Assembly: GCF_014269205.2 (NCBI RefSeq) | Contig: NZ_JABWRY020000003.1 | Coordinates: forward strand, 62,001-126,000 | Direction of reading: 5' to 3' | Length of the DNA stretch: 64,000 bases | From: Pseudomonas kermanshahensis | GTDB lineage: Bacteria > Pseudomonadota > Gammaproteobacteria > Pseudomonadales > Pseudomonadaceae | In this document: piece by piece, positions 31,117 to 39,860 of the stretch | Position numbering within the stretch: the first letter of the stretch is position 1 | How the letters are laid out: each line of letters begins with the position of its first letter | The notes under the pieces: model-generated | The model's input: only the letters and a program-made list of their open reading frames with translations | What the model was told of the DNA's origin: nothing | The model's database searches: none | Program-made: the position numbers and the translations under genes

Positions 31117-32430
31117 ATGAGAACGCCGTTGTGGTTCCCGCAAAGTTTCTTCGCCCGCACGCTGTGGCTGGTGCTGATCGTCGTCCTGTTTTCCAAGGCG
31201 CTGACCCTCGTTTACCTGTTGATGAACGAGGATGTGCTGGTCGACCGTCAGTACAGCCACGGTGTTGCATTGACCTTGCGCGCCTATTGGGCTGCCGATG
31301 AAGAGAACCGTGACAAGATCGCCGAAGCCGCAGGCCTGATCCGGGTGACCGGCTCGGGTGTGCCGGAAGGCGAGCAGCACTGGCCTTATAGCGAGATCTA
31401 CCAGCGCCAGATGCAGGCCGAACTGGGCGAAGACACCGAAGTACGCCTGCGCATCCATGCGCCACCGGCGTTGTGGGTCAATGCGCCGAGCCTCGGCCCT
31501 GGCTGGCTCAAAGTGCCGCTGTACCCGCACCCGCTGCGGGGGCAGAAGATCTGGAACGTGCTTGGCTGGTTCCTGGCCATCGGCCTGTTGTCCACCGCCT
31601 CTGCCTGGATTTTCGTGCGCCAGCTGAACCAGCCGCTCAAGCGCCTGGTGTTTGCCGCCCGGCAACTGGGCCAGGGGCGCAGCGTGCGCTTGCCAATCAG
31701 CGATACGCCCAGTGAGATGACCGAGGTGTACCGCGCGTTCAACCAGATGGCTGAGGATGTCGAGCAGGCCGGGCGTGAACGCGAGTTGATGCTGGCAGGG
31801 GTTTCCCACGACTTGCGTACACCGCTGACGCGGCTGCGCCTGTCGCTTTCGCTGCTGGACAGTGACAACGAGCTTAGCGATGACATGGTCCGCGATATCG
31901 AGGACATGGACGCGATTCTGGACCAGTTCCTGGCGTTCATTCGCGATGGCCGTGACGAGCCGGTGGAAGAGGTCGACCTGGCCGACCTGGTGCGCGAAGT
32001 GGTGGCCCCGTACAACCAGCCCGAAGAACGTGTACGGCTGTGCCTGGAGCCGATTCCGCCGTTCCCGCTGCGTCGGGTTTCGCTCAAGCGCATGCTGGGC
32101 AACTTGATCGGCAACGCCCTGCACCATGCCGGCAAGGGCGTGGAAGTGGCGGCCTATGTGTCCGGCGACGAGAGCGCGCCTTACGTGGTGCTCAGCGTGC
32201 TGGACCGGGGGACGGGGATCGACGAGTCGGAGCTGGAGACGATCTTCAACCCGTTCATTCGCGGTGACCGTGCCCGTGGTGGCAAGGGCACCGGGTTGGG
32301 CCTGGCGATCGTCAAGCGCATCGCGGCCCAGCATGGCGGGAATGTCGAGTTGCGCAACCGGTCGGGTGGCGGGATCGAGGCGCGGGTCAGGTTGCCGTTG
32401 GGGCTTTTGCTGCCGCGTAATGCGGTGTGA
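31117..32430 (+). CDS. envZ: Sensor histidine kinase EnvZ/AmgS
   Basis: A 437-residue inner-membrane kinase partnered with the regulator 13 bases upstream. TM1 is at about residues 12-36, a periplasmic loop of about 110 residues follows, then TM2 at 147-166 and a HAMP linker. The phospho-accepting His231 is in MLAGVSHDLRTPLTRLR, the N box is MLGNLIGNALHHAGKG, and the G boxes are LDRGTGID and GKGTGLGLAIVKRI. In Pseudomonas this pair (AmgRS) responds to envelope protein damage. A REPIN follows immediately. Confidence 0.94.
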   Translation: MRTPLWFPQSFFARTLWLVLIVVLFSKALTLVYLLMNEDVLVDRQYSHGVALTLRAYWAADEENRDKIAEAAGLIRVTGSGVPEGEQHWPYSEIYQRQMQAELGEDTEVRLRIHAPPALWVNAPSLGPGWLKVPLYPHPLRGQKIWNVLGWFLAIGLLSTASAWIFVRQLNQPLKRLVFAARQLGQGRSVRLPISDTPSEMTEVYRAFNQMAEDVEQAGRERELMLAGVSHDLRTPLTRLRLSLSLLDSDNELSDDMVRDIEDMDAILDQFLAFIRDGRDEPVEEVDLADLVREVVAPYNQPEERVRLCLEPIPPFPLRRVSLKRMLGNLIGNALHHAGKGVEVAAYVSGDESAPYVVLSVLDRGTGIDESELETIFNPFIRGDRARGGKGTGLGLAIVKRIAAQHGGNVELRNRSGGGIEARVRLPLGLLLPRNAV

Positions 32431-32434
32431 TTGT

Positions 32435-32540
32435 CGGGGCCGCTTTGCGGCCCATTCGCAGCACAAGGCTGCTCCTACAAGGAAACGCGTAACCCCTGTA
32501 GGAGCAGCCTTGTGCTGCGAATGGGCTGCAAAGCAGCCCC
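32435..32540. repeat. REPIN (inverted REP pair)
   Basis: Inverted REPs of the TTCGCAGCACAAGGCTGCTCCTACA family close the convergent envZ and rimK transcripts. No U-tract terminator is seen for either gene. Confidence 0.9.
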
Positions 32541-32546
32541 AACATT

Positions 32547-33452
32547 TCAGCCCTTACCCTTGGTCCGAGTCTGATTCGGCCCGCCATTCTTCTCCAGGTG
32601 CTCGATGATCATCCCGGCCACGTTCTTCCCGGTGGTGACTTCAATCCCTTCCAACCCCGGCGACGAATTCACCTCCATCACCAACGGCCCATGGTTGGAG
32701 CGCAGGATATCCACGCCCGCCACGCTCAGCCCCATCACCTTGGCCGCACGAATGGCGGTAATCCGCTCTTCTGGCGTGATCTTGATCAGGCTGGCCACCC
32801 CACCCCGATGCAAGTTGGAGCGAAACTCGCCGGGCTTGGCCTGACGCTTCATCGAGGCAATCACCTTGTCACCCACCACAAAGCAGCGAATGTCGGCCCC
32901 GCCGGCCTCCTTGATGTATTCCTGCACCATGATGTTCTGCTTCAGGCCCATGAACGCTTCGATCACCGACTCTGCAGCTTGAGTTGTTTCGCACAGCACC
33001 ACGCCAATGCCCTGAGTACCTTCCAGCACCTTGATCACCAGGGGCGCGCCGTTGACCATCTGGATCAGGTCCGGGATGTCGTCAGGTGAGTGGGCGAAAC
33101 CGGTGATCGGCAGGCCGATGCCACGGCGCGACAGCAACTGCAACGAGCGCAGCTTGTCACGCGAGCGGGCGATGGCCACCGACTCGTTGAGCGGGTAGAC
33201 GCCCATCATCTCGAACTGGCGCAGCACCGCGCAGCCATAGAACGTCACCGAGGCCCCGATGCGCGGGATCACCGCATCGAAGCCTTCCAGCGGTTTGCCG
33301 CGGTAGTGGATCTGCGGCTTGTGGCTGGCGATGTTCATGTAGGCCCGCAGGGTATCGATCACCACCATTTCGTGGCCACGCTGGGTACCGGCTTCGACCA
33401 GGCGGCGGGTGGAATACAGACGCGGATTGCGCGACAGCACAGCGATCTTCAT
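32547..33452 (-). CDS. rimK: RimK, ribosomal protein S6 glutamate ligase
   Basis: A 301-residue ATP-grasp ligase that adds glutamate residues to the C-terminus of ribosomal protein S6. The family start [21 protein letters not shown], the ATP-binding [17 protein letters not shown], and the metal ligands in [26 protein letters not shown] are present. The ATG at 33452 overlaps the end of the upstream protease gene by 4 bases. In P. fluorescens RimK acts with RimB and RimA to modify ribosomes and change the proteome. A rimA-like EAL gene is not adjacent here. Confidence 0.95.
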   Translation of the reverse strand: MKIAVLSRNPRLYSTRRLVEAGTQRGHEMVVIDTLRAYMNIASHKPQIHYRGKPLEGFDAVIPRIGASVTFYGCAVLRQFEMMGVYPLNESVAIARSRDKLRSLQLLSRRGIGLPITGFAHSPDDIPDLIQMVNGAPLVIKVLEGTQGIGVVLCETTQAAESVIEAFMGLKQNIMVQEYIKEAGGADIRCFVVGDKVIASMKRQAKPGEFRSNLHRGGVASLIKITPEERITAIRAAKVMGLSVAGVDILRSNHGPLVMEVNSSPGLEGIEVTTGKNVAGMIIEHLEKNGGPNQTRTKGKG

Positions 33453-33988
33453 GCAGCACCTGTGACAGGGGAAAGGGTGGCCGGAAAGGCCGGTTTGTCT
33501 TGTACGTACTTCAGGCCAGGGTTGACCACCAAGTGGCCGTGAATAAGTGCCTTGGAACCCAGCAGCAGGCGGTAGCGCATCTCTTTGCGACAGGCCAGGG
33601 TGAACTCGACTTCCCACACGCTATCGCCCAGTGCCAGCGATGTGCGAATCACATAGCGGGTCTGGGCGTGGCCATTGGAGCTCTTGATGGTCTTCATGGT
33701 CACCAGTGGCGCTTCGCAACGGCGGTGGCGCAACTGCACCACCGAACCCAGGTGCGCAGTAAATCGGACCCACGGTTGGCCGTCACGTTCGAACTGTTCC
33801 ACCTCGGTGGCGTGCAGGCTGGACGTACTGGCGCCGGTATCGATCTTGGCGCGCAGCCCGGCGACGCCAAGGTCGGGCAGGGCTACCCACTCGCGCAGGC
33901 CGATCACAGTCAAATGGTCAAATGTCTTCACGAAGCGCACCCAGGGGATAAGGTGGTGAACTGTAAGCACGGCGTGGACTTTTTGCAT
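33449..33988 (-). CDS. rimB: RimB-like retropepsin-type protease (ATP-dependent zinc protease family)
   Basis: A small protease-like protein with the aspartic-protease signature [14 protein letters not shown], followed by RFTAHLG and a conserved [21 protein letters not shown] end. Annotation pipelines call it ATP-dependent zinc protease, but the DTGA motif looks retropepsin-like. In P. fluorescens RimB limits RimK-made polyglutamate tails. The start is uncertain: ATG at 33988 gives 179 residues, and GTG at 33931, just before the conserved [17 protein letters not shown], gives 160. Neither has a strong ribosome site. Divergent from hslR. Confidence 0.8.
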   Translation of the reverse strand: MQKVHAVLTVHHLIPWVRFVKTFDHLTVIGLREWVALPDLGVAGLRAKIDTGASTSSLHATEVEQFERDGQPWVRFTAHLGSVVQLRHRRCEAPLVTMKTIKSSNGHAQTRYVIRTSLALGDSVWEVEFTLACRKEMRYRLLLGSKALIHGHLVVNPGLKYVQDKPAFPATLSPVTGAA

Positions 33989-34040
33989 CCGCAAGATACG
34001 GTAGTACAGTTCGATTAAAGACAGAATTCGAGGTAACGGG

Positions 34041-34442
34041 ATGGCACACAAGGCGGAAGAAGACGACAAGGTTCGCCTGGACAAATGGCTATGGGCGGCG
34101 CGGTTCTACAAGACTCGGGCGCTGGCCAAGGCGGCCATCGAAAGTGGCAAGGTGCATTGCCGGGGTGAACGCTGCAAGCCGGGCAAGGAACCGAGGGTAG
34201 GGGATGAGTTTGTCCTGCGCACCGGTTTTGACGAGCGCACAGTGGTGGTCAAGGCGCTGTCGGTGGTCAGGCGCGGGGCGCCCGAAGCGCAGGCGCTGTA
34301 TGCAGAAACCGAAGAGAGTGTGCGCCGCCGCGAACAGGCTGCCGAAATGCGCAAAGCCGGGGCGATGGGTGTGACCACCGATGGCCGGCCAAACAAGAAG
34401 CAGCGGCGACAGATTCACCAACTGCACGGTAGCTTTGAATAG
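34041..34442 (+). CDS. hslR: Heat-shock protein 15, ribosome-rescue RNA-binding protein
   Basis: A 133-residue S4-domain protein. VRLDKWLWAARFYKTRALAKAAIESGKV (residues ~10-37) is the S4 RNA-binding motif, and a basic tail (RPNKKQRRQIHQL) follows. Hsp15 binds free 50S subunits that still carry a nascent chain and helps recycle them. It lies in the conserved rimK-hslR-hslO neighbourhood and is probably heat-induced; I could not pick out a sigma-32 promoter with confidence. Confidence 0.93.
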   Translation: MAHKAEEDDKVRLDKWLWAARFYKTRALAKAAIESGKVHCRGERCKPGKEPRVGDEFVLRTGFDERTVVVKALSVVRRGAPEAQALYAETEESVRRREQAAEMRKAGAMGVTTDGRPNKKQRRQIHQLHGSFE

Positions 34443-34466
34443 CTAGGCCCCTAAGGCTGCGCGATC

Positions 34467-34513
34467 GAGGTAGGAGCTGGCTTGCCTGCGAATGGGCCGC
34501 AAAGCGGCCCCCC
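34467..34513. repeat. Single REP element
   Basis: One degenerate REP (TAGGAGCTGGCTTGCCTGCGAATGGGCC) with a GGGCCGC-aaa-GCGGCCC hairpin, in the convergent gap between hslR and the PAP2 gene. Confidence 0.6.
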
Positions 34514-34517
34514 GCTG

Positions 34518-35312
34518 TTAGCGAACCACCGCCAATCTACCGACCAACGGTAACCTGGCTGCCAGAGCAAACAACGGCGCGGTCCAGCGCATCAACGCCG
34601 CACTGCCTTTGGCCGCCAGAGGCGTATAGCAACTCCACCCCAACGCCAGCACCGCCATCAGCAACCCGCCGATGTAGTCGTCCTGGCCCCAATGGGCGCC
34701 CGCCACCAAGCGTGGCAGCATGAACACCAGCGCCAGCCCCCAGACCACCAGGTAGTGCACCAGGCGACGGCTGAACACGCTCATGAACAACGCCCAGACC
34801 AGCAGCACCGAGGCGTGATCGCCTGGGAAACTCTTGCTGGAGCGGTCCTTGAGTTCCCAGGCCGCTTCCAGGTTCGGGTAATAGTCACTGAGGTGCACGA
34901 CGTCATCGAAGATCATCGACGGGCTCTTGTGTTGCCACCCCGCAGCATCCACCCACTTGGAAAACAGCGCGCGAATCACCACTAATAGGATCAGGGTCAC
35001 CAGAAAGCCGAAAAACGCCTCACGCACCTGGCAGGCTTTGAACACCCAGTTGCCACGGATCAGCACCGCCAGAAGGATCAGCCCGACCACGATGTCGAAC
35101 GGGCGCAGGCTGCCCAGGGTCCAGATGTAGCGCCATGTGGTGTTGTCGGCCAGCGGCGCATTGAGGCTGTGGAACAGCCACTCGTCGAAAGTCAGGCACA
35201 GGATCTGGCCAAAAGGCCATAACCAGAAACACAGTAGAGCGATGGGCAGCAGCGTGCAGGCTGCCAAGGGCCCGAAGGACCACCTTGCTTGGAACAGTGG
35301 TCGATTGTCCAT
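34518..35312 (-). CDS. PAP2-family membrane phosphatase
   Basis: A 264-residue inner-membrane protein with about six helices. It carries the phosphatase motifs KSFPGDHAS (catalytic-site His166) and RLVAGAHWGQDD (nucleophile His207 and Asp211); a KX6RP-type first motif is not obvious, though SKWVDAAGW...KSPS lies where it is expected. Likely substrates are lipid phosphates such as undecaprenyl pyrophosphate or lipid A phosphates, but this is not decidable by eye. Divergent from hslO. Confidence 0.83.
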   Translation of the reverse strand: MDNRPLFQARWSFGPLAACTLLPIALLCFWLWPFGQILCLTFDEWLFHSLNAPLADNTTWRYIWTLGSLRPFDIVVGLILLAVLIRGNWVFKACQVREAFFGFLVTLILLVVIRALFSKWVDAAGWQHKSPSMIFDDVVHLSDYYPNLEAAWELKDRSSKSFPGDHASVLLVWALFMSVFSRRLVHYLVVWGLALVFMLPRLVAGAHWGQDDYIGGLLMAVLALGWSCYTPLAAKGSAALMRWTAPLFALAARLPLVGRLAVVR

Positions 35313-35430
35313 AAGATACCTCTATTGCCAACAGGAATCGGAGCGCCTTGTGAGCGCTCTGCCACGGGCTTCGCAGTATTTCGAAACCTCGTGTAACCAT
35401 TTTGTCATCATTTTCAGATAGCCAGAACCT

Positions 35431-36330
35431 ATGAGCGAATTGCCGGATACCGATTTCACCCAACGTTTCCTCTTCGACGACCGCGATATCCGCGGTGAGT
35501 GGGTAGGGCTCGACCGCAGCTATGCCGAAGTGCTGGCGCGTCACCCGTACCCCCAACCCGTGGCCGCGCTGCTCGGCGAATTGATGGCCGCCACCGCATT
35601 GCTGGTGGGTGCCCTGAAGTTCGACGGCCTGCTTATCCTGCAGGCGCGCTCTCAGGGGCCGATCCCGCTGCTGATGGTGGAGTGCTCGGGCGAGCGCGAA
35701 ATCCGCGGCGTGGCCCGTTACGAAGCCGATCAGATTCCTGCCGACGCGACCTTGGCGCAGCTGATGCCCGACGGCCATCTGACGCTGACCATCGACCCAG
35801 TCAACGGCCAGCGCTACCAGGGGACCGTTGACCTGGACGGTGCCAACCTGTCGGAGTGCTTCACCAATTACTTCGTTCAGTCGCAACAGCTCAACACCCG
35901 TTTCTGGCTCGATGCAAAAGATGGCAAGGCCCGCGGCCTGCTGTTGCAGCAATTGCCACGTGATCGCCAGCCGGACGACGAAGAGCGCGAGGACAGCTGG
36001 CAGCACGTTGTAGCCCTGGCCAAGACACTCAAGCCTGAAGAGTGGCAAGAAGACAACGAAACCTTGCTGCACCGTCTGTACCACGAAGACGCCGTGCGCC
36101 TGTTTGACATCGAACCCCTGCGCTTCCACTGCAGCTGCTCGCGCGAGCGCTCCGGCAATGCGCTGGTCAGCCTCGGCGAGCACGACGCCAAGCAGTTGGT
36201 CGAGGAGTGTGGCGGCAAGGTGGAGATCGATTGCCAGTTCTGCAACGAGCGCTATTTCTTCGATGCAAGCGATGTGGCGCAACTGTTTGCGGGTGGCGGC
36301 ACGGACACGGCCTCAGAAACTCGCCACTGA
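35431..36330 (+). CDS. hslO: Redox-activated chaperone Hsp33
   Basis: A 299-residue cytoplasmic chaperone switched on by oxidation plus unfolding. The four zinc-binding cysteines are at 234, 236, 268 and 271 (HCSCS and CQFC), the exact CXC-CXXC pattern of the redox switch. The N-terminal substrate-binding domain begins [19 protein letters not shown]. Gene order hslR, hslO, pckA is conserved in pseudomonads. Confidence 0.95.
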   Translation: MSELPDTDFTQRFLFDDRDIRGEWVGLDRSYAEVLARHPYPQPVAALLGELMAATALLVGALKFDGLLILQARSQGPIPLLMVECSGEREIRGVARYEADQIPADATLAQLMPDGHLTLTIDPVNGQRYQGTVDLDGANLSECFTNYFVQSQQLNTRFWLDAKDGKARGLLLQQLPRDRQPDDEEREDSWQHVVALAKTLKPEEWQEDNETLLHRLYHEDAVRLFDIEPLRFHCSCSRERSGNALVSLGEHDAKQLVEECGGKVEIDCQFCNERYFFDASDVAQLFAGGGTDTASETRH

Positions 36331-36351
36331 AACGATTAATTGCAGGGAAAT

Positions 36352-36405
36352 CTCCTGTCTAATTGCGCAAAAGCGCGGTTACGACAGGAGGGGCCTACTT
36401 TTTTT
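36352..36405 (+). terminator. Possible terminator/leader hairpin between hslO and pckA
   Basis: CTCCTGTC (36352-36359) pairs with GACAGGAG (36383-36390), with an inner GCGC-aaaa-GCGC hairpin, and a T-run starts at 36399. The eight-base gap before the T-run makes it an imperfect terminator. It probably ends hslO transcripts, but it sits directly upstream of the pckA promoter. Confidence 0.45.
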
Positions 36406-36414
36406 GGGCTTTTC

Positions 36415-36423
36415 TGGCATAAT
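36415..36423 (+). promoter_or_regulatory. Candidate extended -10 promoter of pckA
   Basis: TGG-CATAAT has the TGn extension and five of six -10 matches, 87 bases before the pckA start. No good -35 hexamer is found at the usual spacing. The leader that follows contains GTAGTT/AACTAC (36445-36466) and GGCC-tcg-GGCC hairpins. Confidence 0.4.
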
Positions 36424-36509
36424 CCGGCCACTTTTTTCGCTGTAGTAGTTTTTTAAAGACAACTACAAAACGTTTGGAGCACTCGGCCTCGGGCCGGATG
36501 GGGTATCTC

Positions 36510-38051
36510 ATGACGCAAGCCAACAACACCGTGTACACCGACCTGAGCGTCGATGAGCTGGTAAAAGAAGCGCTGCAACGCGGTGAAGGCGTACTAGCCG
36601 ATACCGGCGCACTGGTCGTTGAGACTGGGCACCGTACTGGCCGTTCGCCGGCTGACCGTTTCATCGTCGAAGAACCTTCCACCCAGGATGCCATTTCCTG
36701 GGGCCCGATCAACCGCAAGTTCCCGGCCGACAAGTTCGATGCCCTGTGGGACCGCGTCGAGGCGTTCAACAACGCCCAGGATCACTTCGTTTCCTACGTT
36801 CACGTAGGCGCCGCTGCCGAGCACTACCTGCCGGTGAAGATGACCACCCAGACTGCCTGGCAGAACCTGTTCGGCCGTTGCCTGTTCATCAACCCTGAAC
36901 AGTACAACCCGGCTGGCCGTGACCAGTGGCAAGTGCTCAACGTTGCCAACTTCGTGTGCGAGCCTGAGCGTGATGGCACCAACTCCGACGGCTGCGTGAT
37001 CATCAACTTCGCCGCGAAGAAGGTGCTGATTGCTGGCATGCGTTACGCCGGTGAAATGAAGAAAGCCATGTTCTCGGTGCAGAACTTCCTGCTGCCGGCC
37101 GCTGACGTGCTGCCAATGCACTGCGCTGCCAACATCGGCGAAGAAGGCGATGTGACCCTGTTCTTCGGCCTGTCCGGCACCGGCAAGACCACCCTGTCGG
37201 CCGACGAAAGCCGTTACCTGATCGGTGACGACGAGCACGGTTGGGGCGAAGGCGTTGTCTTCAACATGGAAGGCGGCTGCTACGCCAAGTGCATCGACCT
37301 GTCCGAGAAGAACGAGCCGGTCATCTGGAAAGCCATCAAGCATGGCGCAGTGCTGGAAAACGTCGTACTCGACGCCAACAAGCACGCCGACTACACCGAT
37401 GTCAGCCTGACCCAGAACAGCCGTGCGGCCTACCCGCTGGAGCACGTTGCCAAGCGTTCCGAAGCGAACCTGGGTGGCGAGCCTAACGCGGTCATCTTCC
37501 TGACTTGCGACCTGACTGGCGTTCTGCCTCCGGTTTCGATCCTGAACAACGAACAGGCTGCTTACCACTTCCTGTCCGGTTACACCGCGCTGGTTGGTTC
37601 CACCGAAATGGGTTCGGGCGGCGGCATCAAGTCGACCTTCTCCACCTGCTTCGGCGCGCCGTTCTTCCCGCGCCCGGCTGGCGAGTACGCCGAGCTGCTG
37701 ATCAAGCGCATCAACGGCTTCAACTCCAAGGTCTACCTGGTCAACACCGGCTGGACCGGCGGTGGCTACGGCGTTGGCAAGCGTTTCAGCATCCCGACCA
37801 CCCGTGCTGTGATCGCTGCGATCCAGAGCGGTGCACTGGTAGGCGCCGAAACCGAGCACCTGGACATCATCAACCTGGACGTGCCAAAAGCCGTTCCGGG
37901 CGTTGACACCGAGCTGCTCAACCCGCGCACCAACTGGGCTGACAAAGCCGCTTACGATGAAGCGGCCAAAGGCCTGGCCAAGCTGTTCATCGAAAACTTC
38001 AAGAAATTCGAAGTTTCCGACGCGATCAAGGCTGCTGGCCCACAGCTGTAA
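36510..38051 (+). CDS. pckA: Phosphoenolpyruvate carboxykinase (ATP)
   Basis: A 513-residue gluconeogenic enzyme converting oxaloacetate and ATP to phosphoenolpyruvate, CO2 and ADP. The kinase-1a P-loop GLSGTGKTT is at residues 220-228, the metal-binding kinase-2 segment [13 protein letters not shown] at 233-245, and the adenine-binding [14 protein letters not shown] near the C-terminus. The ATG at 36510 is chosen: MTQANN is the family start and GGATGGGG precedes it. Codon choice is strongly biased to C-ending codons, as expected for a well-expressed gene. Confidence 0.97.
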   Translation: MTQANNTVYTDLSVDELVKEALQRGEGVLADTGALVVETGHRTGRSPADRFIVEEPSTQDAISWGPINRKFPADKFDALWDRVEAFNNAQDHFVSYVHVGAAAEHYLPVKMTTQTAWQNLFGRCLFINPEQYNPAGRDQWQVLNVANFVCEPERDGTNSDGCVIINFAAKKVLIAGMRYAGEMKKAMFSVQNFLLPAADVLPMHCAANIGEEGDVTLFFGLSGTGKTTLSADESRYLIGDDEHGWGEGVVFNMEGGCYAKCIDLSEKNEPVIWKAIKHGAVLENVVLDANKHADYTDVSLTQNSRAAYPLEHVAKRSEANLGGEPNAVIFLTCDLTGVLPPVSILNNEQAAYHFLSGYTALVGSTEMGSGGGIKSTFSTCFGAPFFPRPAGEYAELLIKRINGFNSKVYLVNTGWTGGGYGVGKRFSIPTTRAVIAAIQSGALVGAETEHLDIINLDVPKAVPGVDTELLNPRTNWADKAAYDEAAKGLAKLFIENFKKFEVSDAIKAAGPQL

Positions 38052-38073
38052 GCTGCCGCCAGTTGCAACGAGG

Positions 38074-38103
38074 AAGCCGCCCTTAGGGGCGGCTTTTTTT
38101 TTA
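38074..38103 (+). terminator. Intrinsic terminator of pckA
   Basis: AAGCCGCCC-ttag-GGGCGGCTT followed by about nine T, 23 bases after the stop codon. Confidence 0.95.
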
Positions 38104-38518
38104 GTTTGTTTTGATCATGCGTCTTGGCTCGGAGGTGTTCGCCACAGCATCTTTTAGCGCCCATGAGAACGAGCACCGCCCGCGCGGCGCTTCGCAGCAC
38201 AAGGCTGCTCCTACATCTGTTTCGGGCCAGTAACGCCTGTACCAACGCGCGCGACCGCCTTGTTTGTTCCACACGATATCGAGGTGGGCGCCAAAAGGGC
38301 TGCGCGCCTCTGCCTCACAATGCATTGGCCCGAAACAAATGTAGGAGCAGCCTTGTGCTGCGAAGCGCCGCGCGGGCGGCGCTCGATTTGCGCACCACCT
38401 CAGAACTCAAGACAAGCACCTGGCAGCCTTCACCCCATCTCTCGGCCAGCAAATACACACCACGTCCGTAATTTCTGTTTCACTGATAGCATTCATTGCG
38501 ACCTCGCGAGACAGACAA
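38104..38518. other. Intergenic region with a large REP-based inverted repeat
   Basis: A 415-base gap between pckA and the next thioesterase gene, mostly occupied by the inverted repeat 38171-38384. The last 110 bases should hold the promoter of the thioesterase gene. Short open frames here are read out of the repeat and are not credible genes. Confidence 0.6.
38171..38384. repeat. Large inverted repeat built around a REP pair
   Basis: Arms of 61 bases (38171-38231 and 38324-38384) match with three mismatches. They contain a GC-rich outer part (CCGCCCGCGCGGCGC), the common REP core TTCGCAGCACAAGGCTGCTCCTACA, and an inner part ending GTTTCGGGCCA. The 92-base spacer carries no convincing gene. 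Confidence 0.88.
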
Positions 38519-38959
38519 ATGACTGAAGCCCCACAGCGCAGCGCATTCACCCACTTCCACCCCATCCTCACCCGCCCGCAAGACAACGACCACAACGGCC
38601 ATATCGCCGGTACCACCGTGCATGGCTTCTTCGAAACCGCCATTCAGGCGTTTCTGGTGGAGCAGGCCGAATTCGACCTGCGCGAAGGTGCGCTGGCGGC
38701 GTTCGTGGTCAGTTCGGCGGCAGACTTCTTCGCCCTGCCGGGCTTTCCGGATGTGCTTGAGGTGGGGCTGGGCGTGACGCGCCTGGCGGGCAGTACCGTG
38801 GAGTACCGGTTGGCCCTGTATCGCCCGGGTGAAGTAGACGCCTGTGCGGCGGGGACGGTGGTGCAGGTGTTCATCGAGCGGGCAAGCGGCCGGCCTGTGC
38901 CGTTGCCAGAGGCGCTGCAGGCAGTGCTCGTTGGCCTTCAGCTCGGGCAACAGGCATAA
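38519..38959 (+). CDS. Hot-dog thioesterase (4HBT type)
   Basis: A 146-residue hot-dog protein. RPQDNDHNGHIAGTTVHGFFETAIQAFLV is the 4-hydroxybenzoyl-CoA-thioesterase-type motif, with the Asp-His-x-Gly-His region near the active site. LRLAGSTVEYRLALYR-type strands complete the fold. It likely cleaves an acyl-CoA of unknown identity. It is a single-gene unit closed by a strong bidirectional terminator. Confidence 0.83.
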   Translation: MTEAPQRSAFTHFHPILTRPQDNDHNGHIAGTTVHGFFETAIQAFLVEQAEFDLREGALAAFVVSSAADFFALPGFPDVLEVGLGVTRLAGSTVEYRLALYRPGEVDACAAGTVVQVFIERASGRPVPLPEALQAVLVGLQLGQQA

Positions 38960-38989
38960 AAAAGCCCCGCCGGTGCGGGCGGGGCTTTT
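38960..38989. terminator. Bidirectional intrinsic terminator
   Basis: AAAAGCCCCGCC-ggtgcg-GGCGGGGCTTTT with A- and T-runs on both sides serves the convergent thioesterase (plus) and glycine-zipper (minus) genes. Confidence 0.93.
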
Positions 38990-39014
38990 GTTGCCAGGGC
39001 TGGGCCCTCAGGCA

Positions 39015-39494
39015 TTAGTCGCGCCAGTGGCGCTTGTGCTTGCGGTGGCCGTAATGGTGGCCACGGTCGTAGTGACGGCGGTCGTCATAGCTGCGACGGT
39101 AGCGACGATCGTCATGGCGCTCGTCGTCGTCGGCCTTGTTACCCATGTAGTTACCCAGCGCGCCACCGGCACCACCGCCGGCTGCTGCACCAATGTAGCT
39201 ACCGGTGGTGCCGCCCACGGAGCGACCGACCACGTTACCGCCTGCAGCGCCCAGTGCGCCACCGATGGCGGCTTCGCCACGCTGACGTTTGTCGGCACCC
39301 AGTGCGCCGCCGGCGGCGCCGCCCAGGCCGGCACCAATCGCGCCGCCTGTGCTACCACCGATGGAGTTGCCCACGACGGAGCCGAGTACCCCACCCAATG
39401 CGCCGCCAATGCCGGCCTCGGTATTGCCACCGGCCATGGCAACGCCGCTGAGCAAGCTGAAAGACAACAACAGAATCGAGGAGTACTTCTTCAT
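39015..39494 (-). CDS. Exported glycine-zipper protein with His/Arg/Asp-rich tail
   Basis: A 159-residue envelope protein. The ATG at 39494 is followed by a signal peptide (KYSSILLLSFSLLSGVAMA). Residues 25-115 are long glycine-zipper repeats (GGALGGVLGSVVGNSIGG and several similar GxxxG runs), as in membrane-inserting or amyloid-prone surface proteins. The last 40 residues are very polar, rich in His, Arg and Asp (DDRRHYDRGHHYGHRKHKR), suggesting metal or anionic-polymer binding. No enzymatic motif is seen. The function is unknown; similar proteins are called glycine-zipper or YMGG-like proteins. Confidence 0.82.
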   Translation of the reverse strand: MKKYSSILLLSFSLLSGVAMAGGNTEAGIGGALGGVLGSVVGNSIGGSTGGAIGAGLGGAAGGALGADKRQRGEAAIGGALGAAGGNVVGRSVGGTTGSYIGAAAGGGAGGALGNYMGNKADDDERHDDRRYRRSYDDRRHYDRGHHYGHRKHKRHWRD

Positions 39495-39609
39495 CAAGAG
39501 AGCCTCATAGGGATGACGAGGCGAATTTGAGGCTATGGAGCGCGGCTGGCAATTGAAATCCGACGAGTAGCACGAGTTGTACACAATTCTCTAAGTTGCT
39601 GTATTTGCT

Positions 39610-39685
39610 GTGAAACTTTATCGATTTTTGGCTGTCAGAGGTATTTATGACAAAGCCCTGAACCGTTGCGGAACAGGGCTTTTTT
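39610..39685 (+). ncRNA. Candidate small RNA ending at an orphan terminator
   Basis: AAAGCCCTG (39652-39660) pairs with CAGGGCTTT (39674-39682), continuing into a run of six T. No plus-strand gene lies between this and the terminator at 38989. A weak sigma-70-like promoter (TTGTAC, 17 bases, TGTATT, at 39577-39605) would give an RNA of about 75 bases. The evidence is the terminator; the 5' end is a guess. Confidence 0.35.
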
Positions 39686-39724
39686 CGTTTTTGGCGGTTA
39701 CGCTCCGCGCAGTCATACGCTGGC

Positions 39725-39844
39725 TTTGTAGGAGCGGCCTTGCGTCGCGAAAGGGCTGCGCAGCAGCCCCCAATTTCGGCGTCGCCGCAAATATTGCTGA
39801 GGCCGCTTTGCGGCCCTTTCGCGACGCAAGGCCGCTCCTACAAA
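39725..39844. repeat. REPIN (inverted REP pair, outward type)
   Basis: REPs of the CGACGCAAGGCCGCTCCTACA family arranged with their TACA ends facing outward, unlike most other pairs in the window. They lie at the 3' side of the YdeP-type gene. Confidence 0.85.
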
Positions 39845-39860
39845 GATTGTGCAGCGAATG

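Larger units (their letters stand above)
39495..39860. other. Intergenic region with orphan terminator and REPIN
   Basis: A 366-base gap between two minus-strand genes. It holds the promoter region of the glycine-zipper gene, a plus-strand intrinsic terminator with no plus-strand gene before it (39652-39685), and a REPIN (39725-39844). No credible protein gene is present. Confidence 0.6.

Noticed and set aside
38232..38323. Spacer of the large inverted repeat considered as an integron attC site
   Set aside because: TAACGCC resembles a core half-site by chance, but there is no matching GTTRRRY partner, no cassette array and no integrase.
38260..38526. A short plus-strand frame across the large inverted repeat after pckA
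   Set aside because: Most of its residues are read from REP sequence (WPETNVGAALCCE appears wherever this REP is translated), so it is not a gene.
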